Shown here: in pieces, positions 1-7,876 of the stretch | Layout: each line of letters begins with the position of its first letter | How positions within the stretch are numbered: position 1 is the stretch's first letter | Source: JANOYJ01 sp963792485 | GTDB taxonomy: Bacteria; Pseudomonadota; Alphaproteobacteria; Rhizobiales; Rhizobiaceae | DNA: 64,000 bases | Assembly: GCA_963792485.1 (NCBI GenBank) | Contig: CAWBWL010000004.1 | Span: 106,338-170,337, forward strand | Reading direction: 5' to 3' | Notes under the pieces: model-generated | What the model was told of the DNA's origin: nothing | The model's database searches: none | What the model saw: the letters and a program-made list of their open reading frames with translations, nothing else | Position numbers and translations under genes: made by a program

Positions 1-143
1 TTTTCCGCGATATAGCCAAAGGTCTGATCGAACTCCTGCGCGTAGCGCTCCGCCTGTTCCAATCCGAAGCGGCGCAGTGTCCAGTCATAGATATTGGCAA
101 GATCGCGCCGCGCGCCCGGCGTCAGGCGGACTTCAAGTGCCAT
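1..143 (-). CDS. parE: ParE/RelE-family toxin (partial, runs off window start)
   Basis: The minus strand from the ATG at 143 reads MALEVRLTPGARRDLANIYD and continues open to the window edge. This is the N-terminal part of a RelE/ParE-fold toxin, recognisable by a short basic strand followed by the helix 'RRDLANIYDWTLRRFG' and 'AERYAQEFDQTF'. About 47 of the usual 90-100 residues are present; the rest lies outside the window. The start lies inside the last codons of the upstream antitoxin gene (22-nt overlap), the usual translational coupling of parDE operons. ParE toxins typically poison gyrase, but nothing here proves the target. Confidence 0.85.
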   Translation of the reverse strand, partial: MALEVRLTPGARRDLANIYDWTLRRFGLEQAERYAQEFDQTFGYIAE

Positions 144-373
144 GCCCGCCGCTCAGCCAGGAACTCCTGAAGGTCAAATGGCTGCGCCTCGCCCGAAGCA
201 TCGCCCTCATCAATCGCCCGCCGCAGCGCCTCAAGCTTCAGCTCCCGTTCTTCGAGCAACGTCACCGCCTCGCGCACGGCTTCACTCGCCGTGCCAAAAC
301 GCCCGGAGGCGACTTGCCGCTTGATAAAGGCCTGCTGCGCCTCGCCCAGCACCACCGATGTGTTCTTGCCCAT
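122..373 (-). CDS. parD: ParD-family antitoxin
   Basis: This 83-residue protein is the antitoxin partner of the ParE-like toxin immediately downstream. The N-terminal MGKNTSVVLGEAQQAFI is a ribbon-helix-helix DNA-binding segment. 'QVASGRFGTASEAVREAVTLLEERE' is the typical ParD/CopG-type helix pair, and the C-terminal third (from about residue 50) would bind the toxin. The ATG at 373 follows a GGAG ribosome-binding site. An inverted repeat sits 13-31 nt upstream of the start and is a good candidate for the autoregulatory operator. Length and overlap with parE are normal for the family. Confidence 0.85.
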   Translation of the reverse strand: MGKNTSVVLGEAQQAFIKRQVASGRFGTASEAVREAVTLLEERELKLEALRRAIDEGDASGEAQPFDLQEFLAERRAWHLKSA

Positions 374-385
374 GACGCACTCCTA

Positions 386-404
386 GTTACCAATGGATGG
401 TAAC
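386..404. promoter_or_regulatory. Inverted repeat upstream of parDE, probable autoregulatory operator
   Basis: GTTACCA and TGGTAAC form a perfect 7-bp inverted repeat separated by five bases, just upstream of the parD start. Ribbon-helix-helix antitoxins normally bind such palindromes in their own promoter. The palindrome is seen directly; the operator role is inferred from its position. Confidence 0.6.
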
Positions 405-426
405 ACACTTGACGGGCACGTTCAAT

Positions 427-1443
427 TCAGCCCTTCTCGCTCACTCCCGCCTCGTCAAACGTTGCCATGCCGGAATGGCACAGCGCCGCCGCTTTGACGA
501 TGCCTGCCGCAAGTGCAGCGCCTGTGCCCTCGCCGAGCCGCATGCCCAGATCGAGGAGTGGTCTCTTGCCGAGTTTCTCCAAAGCGAGCGCGTGGGCTTT
601 CTCGGCGGACACATGGCCAAAAAGGCAATGGTCGAGCGCTGACGCATCGCATTTGTGGAGGACAGCGGCTGCCGCCGTTGCGACGAAGCCATCGATAATG
701 ACCGGCACACGCTGCATGCGCGCCGCGAGCACTGCACCGGCCATTGCGGCGATCTCCCGGCCACCGAGGCGCCGGAGCGCTTCAAGCGGGTCATGCAGAT
801 GCGCCGCGTGCAAGGCGACAGCGCGGCGCACCGCGTCTGTCTTGCGCGCTAACGTCTCGCCCTGCGAACCGGTCCCCGCGCCGACCCAATCTTCGGCATC
901 GCCGCCAAACAGCCCGTGCAGCAACGCTGCGGCAATCGTCGTATTGCCGATGCCCATTTCGCCAATGCACAGCAGGTCCGTGCCGCCCGCAATTGCCTCC
1001 ATGCCAAACGCCATGGTCGCTGCGCAGGTCTTCTCGTCCATCGCCGCACCCTGCGTGATATCTTCGGTGGGAACGTCGAGCGCGAGGTCAAAAACCTTCA
1101 AGCCCAAATCATGGGCGATGCAGATTTGATTAATGGCTGCCCCGCCTGCCGCAAAATTTGCGACCATTTGCTGCGTCACTGCAGACGGATAAGGCGAAAC
1201 GCCCTGCGCTGTCACGCCGTGATTGCCGGCAAACACCGCGACCAGCGGCCGTGTTATGGATGGCTTTGGATTTCCGGACCACATGGCCAGCCATTCAACT
1301 ATCTCCTCCAGCCGCCCCAGCGCGCCCGGCGGCTTCGTCAGAATCGGATCGCGGTTGCGCACGGCGGACAGCGCATCAATGTCCGGACCCGGCAGCGCTT
1401 TTATGAGATCGCGAAAGTCGTCGAAGGGCAGTCCGGAGGGCAT
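427..1443 (-). CDS. cobT: Nicotinate-nucleotide--dimethylbenzimidazole phosphoribosyltransferase
   Basis: CobT makes alpha-ribazole 5'-phosphate from nicotinate mononucleotide and dimethylbenzimidazole for the lower ligand of cobalamin. With the ATG at 1443 the product is 338 residues, the usual size; the open frame extends 40 codons further upstream without family similarity. Visible family features are 'NRDPILTKPPGALGRLE' near the N-terminus, 'FAGNHGVTAQGVSPYP', 'GEMGIGNTTIAAAL' in the middle and the C-terminal 'LDLGMRLGEGTGAALA' with the catalytic glutamate. It is divergent from cobS across about 100 bp, so the two late cobalamin genes probably share a promoter region. Confidence 0.95.
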   Translation of the reverse strand: MPSGLPFDDFRDLIKALPGPDIDALSAVRNRDPILTKPPGALGRLEEIVEWLAMWSGNPKPSITRPLVAVFAGNHGVTAQGVSPYPSAVTQQMVANFAAGGAAINQICIAHDLGLKVFDLALDVPTEDITQGAAMDEKTCAATMAFGMEAIAGGTDLLCIGEMGIGNTTIAAALLHGLFGGDAEDWVGAGTGSQGETLARKTDAVRRAVALHAAHLHDPLEALRRLGGREIAAMAGAVLAARMQRVPVIIDGFVATAAAAVLHKCDASALDHCLFGHVSAEKAHALALEKLGKRPLLDLGMRLGEGTGAALAAGIVKAAALCHSGMATFDEAGVSEKG

Positions 1444-1547
1444 GCGGGAATCCTGCTGTGGAAAAGCTCGGGCCGCCGTCCTATAGACGGTCACACTCTG
1501 AAGGCAAATCAGCGCCTGCGGCGCGATACGAGACAAAAGCGACCGGC

Positions 1548-2333
1548 ATGAACTTTGATCCATCTACTCTGGTTACCGACACCGCACGGGCCTTGGGTTT
1601 CCTGACGCGGCTTCCCATTCCCTCACACTACTTTGAGGATGACCAAGCGAGCCTTGCACAGGTGAGCCGTGCCTTTCCTCTGGCTGGTTTCATTGCCGCT
1701 CTGCCGGCTGCCGTGTTCCTCCTGATTGCGCCATGGCTGAATATTCCGCCGCTTTTGGCAGCGGTGATTTCAGTCGCAATTTCCATCGGCACGACAGGAG
1801 CACTGCATGAAGACGGGCTCGCGGATATGGCTGACGGCTTCTTTGGAGGCAAGGATACCGAACATCGCCTTGAAATCATGAAAGATTCCCGCACAGGCGT
1901 TTACGGGGTTCTGATCCTGGCGCTCTCGCTCTTGATGAAGGTCTTTGCCCTGGCTTCACTCGTCACACTTGGCGGCATGAGCGCCGCCGCCGCGCTGCTC
2001 GCCGCTGGCATAGCGGCGCGCACAGCGCTGGTCTGGCACTGGACTGAGCTCGAAAGCGCCAGGCCTGGAGGCGTGGCGGACCATGCAGGCAGGCCGGATG
2101 AAGAGAGTCTCAGCTTTGCGCTTGTGACCGGCATACCGGTTGCGGCAGTTATCGTGCTGATCGTGTTCAGCTTGAGTTCAGCCGTTCTAGCTGCGCTTCT
2201 GGTCGTGATAGCCTCTTTCGCTTTTGTGCGCCTGTGCCGCGACAAAATCGGCGGGTTCACCGGGGATACACTTGGCGCCGCTTCGCAAATCGCCGAAGTC
2301 GCGGCGCTCATCGCTCTTGCGTGTTCGCTCTGA
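1548..2333 (+). CDS. cobS: Adenosylcobinamide-GDP ribazoletransferase (cobalamin synthase)
   Basis: This membrane enzyme joins adenosylcobinamide-GDP to alpha-ribazole(-phosphate), the last assembly step of cobalamin, and uses the product of the divergent cobT. The start at the ATG at 1548 gives 261 residues. The N-terminal 'FLTRLPIP' and the acidic 'HEDGLADMADGFFGG' (metal-binding aspartates) are diagnostic, followed by 'DSRTGVYG'. Several hydrophobic segments, for example residues about 40-65, 110-145 and 190-225, fit an inner-membrane protein. An upstream in-frame methionine at 1458 would put the start inside the cobT side and is unlikely. Confidence 0.95.
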   Translation: MNFDPSTLVTDTARALGFLTRLPIPSHYFEDDQASLAQVSRAFPLAGFIAALPAAVFLLIAPWLNIPPLLAAVISVAISIGTTGALHEDGLADMADGFFGGKDTEHRLEIMKDSRTGVYGVLILALSLLMKVFALASLVTLGGMSAAAALLAAGIAARTALVWHWTELESARPGGVADHAGRPDEESLSFALVTGIPVAAVIVLIVFSLSSAVLAALLVVIASFAFVRLCRDKIGGFTGDTLGAASQIAEVAALIALACSL

Positions 2334-2351
2334 CATCTCCAGATAGAGCGC

Positions 2352-2582
2352 ATGATTGAAAGCCCCTGCATACTCGTCTGCTCGATCGACATGGTGACCG
2401 GTCTGTGTTTCGGCTGCGGGCGCACGCGCGAGGAAATCGGCTATTGGTCGATGATCACGCCCGAGCGCCGGCGCGAAATCATGGCGGAGCTCCCGGCACG
2501 GCTTGAGACAGTCGAGCGCAAGCCGCGCCGCGTCACACGCCGCCAGCTGATGGCGCGGGCAGCGGAGGGCGCCGTCGAATGA
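2352..2582 (+). CDS. DUF1289 domain-containing protein
   Basis: This small 76-residue protein matches the DUF1289 family, with cysteines in the pattern SPCILVCSID...GLCFGCGRT followed by 'EEIGYWSMITPERRREI'. The four cysteines suggest a small metal-binding or redox fold, but the biochemical role of the family is unknown. It lies 18 bp after cobS and overlaps the next gene by four bases (ATGA), so it is probably translated as part of a cobS-DUF1289-protease unit. This arrangement is common in Rhizobiales. Confidence 0.85.
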   Translation: MIESPCILVCSIDMVTGLCFGCGRTREEIGYWSMITPERRREIMAELPARLETVERKPRRVTRRQLMARAAEGAVE

Positions 2583-3283
2583 GCCGGACTTTATTGCTTG
2601 TGCTGGGCGCAATCGGCGCAACGCTGATCCTGCTCATTGTCAATGACAAGGGCGGAATGACCTTTGGCATGGAAAACGATGATTTCGCACGGGTAGCAAT
2701 CCTTGGCGTCTGGGGGGCTTTGCTTGCCGCAGGGATCATGCGCTCCGGTATGCGTTTTCAGGACACGGCACGCCAGGCAGCGGTGTGGCTGGTGATCCTG
2801 CTCGGGATCATTGCGTCCTACCAATACCGGTTCGAGCTTCAGGACTTTGCAAGCCGCGTCACTGCCGGCATCATCCCGTCGCGGCCGCAAACGGTCATGG
2901 GCGCCGACGGCGCTGTGCAAGTGACGCTGTCAAAGTCCAATAACGGCCATTTCGAAGCTGACGGCATTGTCAACGGCCAGGGCGTGTCGTTCCTGGTCGA
3001 CACAGGCGCATCTTCTGTCGTTCTGAGCTACCGCGACGCGCTCAATGCAGGCATTTCGCCGGACTCGCTGTCGTTTTCGTCTCCGATCTCCACGGCAAAT
3101 GGCGCGGCGTATGCCGCAAATGTGCGGCTCAATGAAATCGGAATTGGCGGAATTGTCAGGCGCGATGTCCGCGCCATGGTCGCCGAGGACGGCAAGCTTG
3201 ACCAGAGCCTGCTCGGCATGAGCTTTCTGTCGAGTTTGTCCGGCTACACCGTCCGGCAGGACCAACTCATTTTACAGGATTAG
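2579..3283 (+). CDS. TIGR02281-type clan AA retropepsin-like aspartic protease
   Basis: This 234-residue membrane-anchored protein has a C-terminal single-domain aspartic protease fold. The first about 80 residues hold three hydrophobic segments. The protease part starts around residue 110 with 'FEADGIVNGQGVSFLVDTGA', containing the catalytic D-T-G triad followed by SSVVLSYRDA. 'SLLGMSFLSSLSGYTV' at the C-terminus is typical of the family. It would be active in the periplasm, and its substrates are not known. It overlaps the upstream gene by four bases and its stop overlaps that of the convergent exporter gene. Confidence 0.88.
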   Translation: MSRTLLLVLGAIGATLILLIVNDKGGMTFGMENDDFARVAILGVWGALLAAGIMRSGMRFQDTARQAAVWLVILLGIIASYQYRFELQDFASRVTAGIIPSRPQTVMGADGAVQVTLSKSNNGHFEADGIVNGQGVSFLVDTGASSVVLSYRDALNAGISPDSLSFSSPISTANGAAYAANVRLNEIGIGGIVRRDVRAMVAEDGKLDQSLLGMSFLSSLSGYTVRQDQLILQD

Positions 3284-4104
3284 GCAAGGCTCCAGAAAAA
3301 CCGCGCTGCGACGATCAGCATGTACACGCCAAATGAACGCTCCAGCGTTTTCCTGGACAAGGCATGGGCGAGCTTCACGCCGTAGGGAGTAACAAGCAGC
3401 GTCAGCGGAATGATGAGCAGCACCGTCATCCAGTTGACGAAGCCGGTCGAGAACGGCGGCATGCCGCCCCTGCCCCACCCAGCCCAGATGTAACCGAACA
3501 TGGCCGGTATCGCGATCAGAACACCGACGCCGGCGGACGTTCCAACAGCTTGATGCATGGGCCGGCCAAACAGGGTCATGAACGTGTTGTTGAGCACGCC
3601 GCCGCCAATGCCCATCAAGGTGGAGACGAGGCCGATCAACGCGCCGACCGCGAAGCGGGCGGGATTTTGCGGCAAATGATTTCCCAGCCGCCACAACTCC
3701 CGGCCGAGCAGAAGTTTCAGGCCAACGACGATGGAGATGATTGCAAAGACAAAACGCAGTCCGAAGCTGGAAATCGATGAGACAATCAACGCCGCCACGA
3801 GCACGCCAAGCGGCACCGCCCAGACCCAAGACCGCAACAGCGCCGTGTCAGGGGTGCCGCGCGCGTGGTGAGCGGAGAAAGAGCGCAGCGATGTCGAGAC
3901 CACAATGGCCATGGATGAACCAAGAGCCAGATGCATGCGCACATCTTCGGGCACATGCACGGCGCCGAAGACCTCGTAGAATGCGGGAACAAGCACCGTG
4001 CCGCCGCCAATGCCGAACAGTCCGGCAAGCACGCCAGCGACTATGCCCGCCAGCGAAAGATAGAGCGCGAAGGTGAGGAGCTCGCTCAGGGGCAAGTCTG
4101 ACAT
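3280..4104 (-). CDS. TauE/SafE family sulfite exporter-type permease
   Basis: This integral membrane protein of 274 residues (ATG at 4104) has the two-fold repeat of the TauE/SafE family: 'GVLAGLFGIGGGTVLVPAF' in the first half and 'GLVSTLMGIGGGVLNNTF' in the second. Eight or so hydrophobic segments span the sequence. The family exports sulfite or small organosulfonate anions in some members; the substrate here is unknown. The upstream open frame to 4281 overlaps the neighbouring pentapeptide gene and is not considered coding. It lies 77 bp downstream of that gene on the same strand. Confidence 0.88.
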   Translation of the reverse strand: MSDLPLSELLTFALYLSLAGIVAGVLAGLFGIGGGTVLVPAFYEVFGAVHVPEDVRMHLALGSSMAIVVSTSLRSFSAHHARGTPDTALLRSWVWAVPLGVLVAALIVSSISSFGLRFVFAIISIVVGLKLLLGRELWRLGNHLPQNPARFAVGALIGLVSTLMGIGGGVLNNTFMTLFGRPMHQAVGTSAGVGVLIAIPAMFGYIWAGWGRGGMPPFSTGFVNWMTVLLIIPLTLLVTPYGVKLAHALSRKTLERSFGVYMLIVAARFFWSLA

Positions 4105-4181
4105 GTGAATTATTGGCCCCTGTGGACGGTTTGAGACAAAACCAGCATAGCAGGCGAAATGTGTTGCCGTCACAGCGCGGC

Positions 4182-6143
4182 TCATCCGTCCACACATTCC
4201 TTTCGCGGCGCGCCGCCTCGTCCAGCCCAGACGAGAAGCAAGCGGCACACAGGATCCTTCAACGCGGCGGTATTGGCGCATGAGGGGTCAAAAAGCCGGT
4301 CAATAAACGCATTTCGATCCGGACCGAATGCGAGCGTTTTGTCCTTTTCGCTGCCCGGCATTGTGCTGAGGCGGGAAAAGACTTCAACGGCGACGGACGG
4401 ACTTTTTTGTTTGCACATCAGTGCATGAAGCTGATCAAGCCTCGGCTTCCACCGGGAGGGATCTTGCTCTGTGTCACCAGCGGAGCGGCTGACCACCGCA
4501 GATTGAGCAATGGCTTGCAGGACCGGGTTTCGCTCTGACGGCCCAGCAGCTGCAACCTCAAAATTGTCATTTGCCGCGATGCGGGACGCCGCAGACACAA
4601 ATGTGTTCAGTCCTTGCGGGGGCAGGTTGAGAACAAAAGCCGAGTTTGACTCATAGGTGTTCTGCGCGAGCGCGGTTGTCCAGTCTGCCCTGTCCGCTCT
4701 GACATCGAGTAAATTCACATCCAATAGCGATGGAGCCTGAATCTTTGCCTCAGACAGATCGCTCCCCTTCAGCGTTACCTTGTGCAGAAGCGTGCCGCCA
4801 AGGGTGGTGGAAGCAAGCTTTGCCTCACTCAAATCTGAATTCTCAATCCTTGCGCCGCTCAGGTCCGCCTTCCACAAATTGACCTTGCTGAGAACGCTGT
4901 CCTTGATGAGAGCACCTTGCAGCACAGCGCCTCCAAGATTTGCCTCATCGAGCCGGGTCGCTTGCAAGGTTGCATTCTTCAGGGATGCCTGCAGCATCTG
5001 AGCGCCACGCATGTCAGCGCCATCCAGAATGGCATTGTTCAATATAGTGCACTGGGACAGGCTCTTATCCCCATGCTCGACGCGCACCAGCGGACAGCCG
5101 AACTGCGCGCCGCGCAATTTGGAGTCGCGGAAGTTGGCGCCTGTGAGGTCCGCTCCGGTGAAATCGGCCTTGCGCAAATCTGTCCGCGCCAGAAACGCAC
5201 CGGCAAGATTGCGTCCGCGCAGATAGACGGTCGCCTCCTGTGGCACCTTGTCATCATCGCCACTGACAAAATCAGCGTCGGTCAGAACCAAAGTGTCAGA
5301 GAACCAGCGCTCGCGCTTACCCTTCACCTGATGCACAGGACTGTGAAAAAGATACTCGGCCATGCCCGACAGTTTGACCACAGAGTTTTCCCGGCCGGGT
5401 TCACCTGGGAAAGTTGCCACAAAGGCCGAGAACAGAACCACCAAAGACACCACCGCCCAAATGCCGTGACGCAAAACGTTGATGCTGCGGGTTTCTGCTT
5501 CGCCTGCAATTCTATGCCAGAAAAACATCAGCAGCCCCATGTCTGCTAGAACCGTGAGCCGGTGTATCCCAGTCACAATCTGCGAATGGTAAGGCAGGAA
5601 TTGGAGCTGGATCAGTATGAGCACCAAGATGGGGGCGATCATTACAGTCAGCACAACCACCATATGCGTGGCCAGCCCCATAACGCCCCATTTATCCTGA
5701 CGGCGCACGATCAGCATTTGCAGGATCAGAAAATTTGGGAGCTGAAGGAACAGCTTATGCCTGGTCTCGGGGGGAAGACCTATCCGATCAACTTCATCAA
5801 AATATTCTTTTGCATTGTCGCTCATGAACTTCAAATTGAGGAGCAGGTAGCCATGAATGACTAGAAACATCAGCGGCGCGACCCAGAAGAAGGTCACCAG
5901 AGGCAAATCTACGTTCAAGAGCGGCAGGCGCACCGGCGTTTCGAGGAATAAGTCGCGATGCGTGACTGACCCGACGGCGATCACCAGATAGGCGGTAAGG
6001 GAGAGAAACGTAAACCAGAGGCCGCGGGCAATGCTGGTGGCACTATCGAGCGCTTTGCGGGCCTCGCCCAAATCATGCGCCTGCTTTTCCAGCGTCTCCC
6101 GCCGCCCGTCAGAAACCGGAGTTGCAACCGCCCTTTTAGCCAT
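4182..6143 (-). CDS. Membrane-anchored pentapeptide-repeat protein
   Basis: The product is about 653 residues. The N-terminal half carries about five hydrophobic segments ('LWFTFLSLTAYLVIAVGS', 'FFWVAPLMFLVIHGYLLL', 'VVVLTVMIAPILVLILI', a segment near residue 200 and 'IWAVVSLVVLFSAFVATF'). From about residue 310 to 460 there is a run of A(D/N)LXX pentapeptides ('DLRKADFTGADLTGANF', 'DLSGARIENSDLSEAKL') that should form a right-handed beta-helix. The C-terminal 180 residues resemble no family I recognise. The ATG at 6143 is preceded by GGAG; another ATG lies four codons upstream. Function unknown; the helix probably faces the cytoplasm as a scaffold. Confidence 0.85.
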   Translation of the reverse strand: MAKRAVATPVSDGRRETLEKQAHDLGEARKALDSATSIARGLWFTFLSLTAYLVIAVGSVTHRDLFLETPVRLPLLNVDLPLVTFFWVAPLMFLVIHGYLLLNLKFMSDNAKEYFDEVDRIGLPPETRHKLFLQLPNFLILQMLIVRRQDKWGVMGLATHMVVVLTVMIAPILVLILIQLQFLPYHSQIVTGIHRLTVLADMGLLMFFWHRIAGEAETRSINVLRHGIWAVVSLVVLFSAFVATFPGEPGRENSVVKLSGMAEYLFHSPVHQVKGKRERWFSDTLVLTDADFVSGDDDKVPQEATVYLRGRNLAGAFLARTDLRKADFTGADLTGANFRDSKLRGAQFGCPLVRVEHGDKSLSQCTILNNAILDGADMRGAQMLQASLKNATLQATRLDEANLGGAVLQGALIKDSVLSKVNLWKADLSGARIENSDLSEAKLASTTLGGTLLHKVTLKGSDLSEAKIQAPSLLDVNLLDVRADRADWTTALAQNTYESNSAFVLNLPPQGLNTFVSAASRIAANDNFEVAAAGPSERNPVLQAIAQSAVVSRSAGDTEQDPSRWKPRLDQLHALMCKQKSPSVAVEVFSRLSTMPGSEKDKTLAFGPDRNAFIDRLFDPSCANTAALKDPVCRLLLVWAGRGGAPRKECVDG

Positions 6144-6224
6144 GGCGCGCTCCATCGCGTCTCACAAGCCCCGCCGCATTAGAGCCCCAAACTGCCCCTG
6201 GGGCAAGCGGTAATACAATCAGGG

Positions 6225-7244
6225 TTAAGCGACGCGCGCAGTTTGAGCGGCCTTGTCGAGAACAAGGCCCGCCATCGCCTCGAATAGGAGTTCGGGCCCA
6301 GCCCCCGGCTGCCCGGCCCTTTCAGACAGAATGTGACGCCACCGCCGCGCGCCGGGCAGGCCATGGAAGAGGCCAAGCATATGCCGGGTCACTTGATGGA
6401 GTTTGCCGCCGGACGCGATGTGACGGCGGGCATAGTTTGCCATGGACTCAATCACCTTGCCGACACTGACAGGACAGCCATCGCCGAACAGGATTCCATC
6501 CGCGTGCAACAGCATGCCCGGATCATGGTAAGCGGCGCGGCCGAGCATGACTCCGTCGACATGGCTGAGATGATCCTTGGCCGCCTCAATCGAGGCTATG
6601 CCGCCATTGATGCCGATGAACTTTTCCGGCAACCGCTGCTTGAGACGATAGACGCGTTCGTAGTCCAGTGGCGGAATTTCGCGGTTCTCCTTCGGCGAAA
6701 GACCCTTCAGCCACGCCTTGCGGGCATGCACCCACAGCGCGTCCGCGCCCGCGGCAAACACTGCGTCAGCAATGGCGTCGAGGGCGGACTCAATGTCCTG
6801 CTCGTCAACGCCAAGCCGGCATTTGACGGTGACGGGAATGCGCACCGCCGCCTTCATGGCCGCCACACAGTCCGCGACCACCTCAGGTGTTTCCATCAGG
6901 CACGCGCCAAATGTCCCCGACTTCACCCGATCCGACGGACAGCCGACATTCATGTTGATTTCGCAATAGCCGAACTGTTCACCGATCCGGGCAGCGTGTG
7001 CAAGTTTGACCGGATCCGATCCGCCCAATTGCAGGGCGACGGGCTGCTCTTCGGGAGAAAATCCAAGCAGGCGCTGTCGCGGCCCGTGAATGACGGCATC
7101 CGCAACGACCATTTCGGTATAAAGCAGGCCGTGGCGCGTCAGCTGACGGTGGAAGAACCGGCAATGCCGGTCGGTCCAGTCCATCATGGGGGCAATGGCG
7201 AACACTTTCCCGCGCGCCACGGGCGGTGGCGTGTTGTTTCTCAT
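6225..7244 (-). CDS. dusA: tRNA-dihydrouridine(20/20a) synthase DusA
   Basis: This FMN-dependent enzyme reduces uridines in the tRNA D-loop. With the ATG at 7244 it has 339 residues, the normal DusA size. The N-terminus 'FAIAPMMDWTDRHCRFFHR' is the DusA signature, 'NVGCPSDRVKSGTFGACLM' contains the catalytic cysteine, and 'VTVKCRLGVDE' and 'GINGGI' are FMN/tRNA-binding elements. 'HVDGVMLGRAAYHDP' is the conserved C-terminal flavin loop. The upstream frame extension to 7376 is not supported by family length. Confidence 0.95.
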   Translation of the reverse strand: MRNNTPPPVARGKVFAIAPMMDWTDRHCRFFHRQLTRHGLLYTEMVVADAVIHGPRQRLLGFSPEEQPVALQLGGSDPVKLAHAARIGEQFGYCEINMNVGCPSDRVKSGTFGACLMETPEVVADCVAAMKAAVRIPVTVKCRLGVDEQDIESALDAIADAVFAAGADALWVHARKAWLKGLSPKENREIPPLDYERVYRLKQRLPEKFIGINGGIASIEAAKDHLSHVDGVMLGRAAYHDPGMLLHADGILFGDGCPVSVGKVIESMANYARRHIASGGKLHQVTRHMLGLFHGLPGARRWRHILSERAGQPGAGPELLFEAMAGLVLDKAAQTARVA

Positions 7245-7475
7245 GGCGCCAATGTAGCTGGCACATGGCCGAAGCTCAATTGGGAAAGGCGTGCATTCGC
7301 AAGACAGTCGATGCAGCCTTTCAAACTGCCGGAGACGGAAGTCGCTATTGCGAAGAAGAAAAAAAACGAACTGCATCTCGTCACTTGCGAGACGAGCCCA
7401 CCAAGATCTGAAGCAATCGTCTTGTCAATGCATCCAGGGATAGGTTGCTCGGTATCTTCCACTCCGGGTCTCTTT

Positions 7476-7735
7476 TCAGCCGAAGCGGCAGCTTGATTCG
7501 GTGACAATGCCCTGCATGTTGGTCTGGTGATAGACCCGCGTCGCGGGTTCATGTTCGGCAGCGCCAACAGCGGCCATCAGCGGAATCAGGTGGTCTTCCT
7601 CCGGATGGCAGATGCGGGCGGACGGTGGCCGTTCCCAGTCCTCAGCTGACAATTCGAGGGTCTCGCGCGATGTCCAAAAATGACCCGAAGCGGTCGTCAA
7701 AGCCTTGACAAAAAGCTAATACGATCAGTCAAATA
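7476..7735 (-). pseudogene. C-terminal remnant of a DODA-type extradiol ring-cleavage dioxygenase
   Basis: The minus strand encodes 'LSAEDWERPPSARICHPEED' then HLIPLMAAVGAAEHEPATRVYH and ends SSCRFG-stop. The 'HP(R)EEHLIPLMVAAGAA' element is a hallmark of the C-terminal region of class III extradiol dioxygenases of the 4,5-DOPA dioxygenase type. A frame break near 7665 joins it to a preceding 'QGFDDRFGSFLDIA' segment, which also fits the family. The N-terminal two thirds, with most metal ligands, are absent, so this cannot be a functional enzyme. The last about 75 bp occur again near 8795-8869. Confidence 0.65.
7490..7565. repeat. Imperfect direct repeat, copy 1 (dioxygenase 3' end)
   Basis: About 75 bp encoding AAEHEPATRVYHQTNMQG-type sequence on the minus strand recur as copy 2 at 8795-8869 with scattered substitutions. 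Both copies have the same orientation and bracket the 2-oxoglutarate oxygenase gene. Confidence 0.7.
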
Positions 7736-7876
7736 CGCTCTTGCAATTCATGTCTGATCTTTTCACTGATACCCATTGGCGCTAGACCTGAAGCCAACAG
7801 ATGGATCGACCGGCGCATGCCGGTTGAATGGATTGTGATGCGTTTACCTTGAGAAATACTGATTGGAAATTTGCCC

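Larger units (their letters stand above)
7245..7870. other. Intergenic stretch with one gene remnant
   Basis: Between dusA and the 2-oxoglutarate oxygenase gene the only recognisable coding trace is the minus-strand dioxygenase remnant at 7476-7735, annotated separately. The remainder (7245-7475 and 7736-7870) shows no open frame with family resemblance on either strand. The part just before 7870 is more AT-rich and presumably contains the promoter of the oxygenase gene, though I see no convincing -35/-10 pair. Confidence 0.5.

Noticed and set aside
1444..1547. Possible cobalamin riboswitch between cobT and cobS
   Set aside because: The gap is only about 100 bp and is occupied by two promoters and leaders; no B12-box-like sequence is visible.
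6333..7496. Plus-strand 387-codon frame over dusA
   Set aside because: Antisense to the conserved dihydrouridine synthase; composition is typical of a shadow frame.
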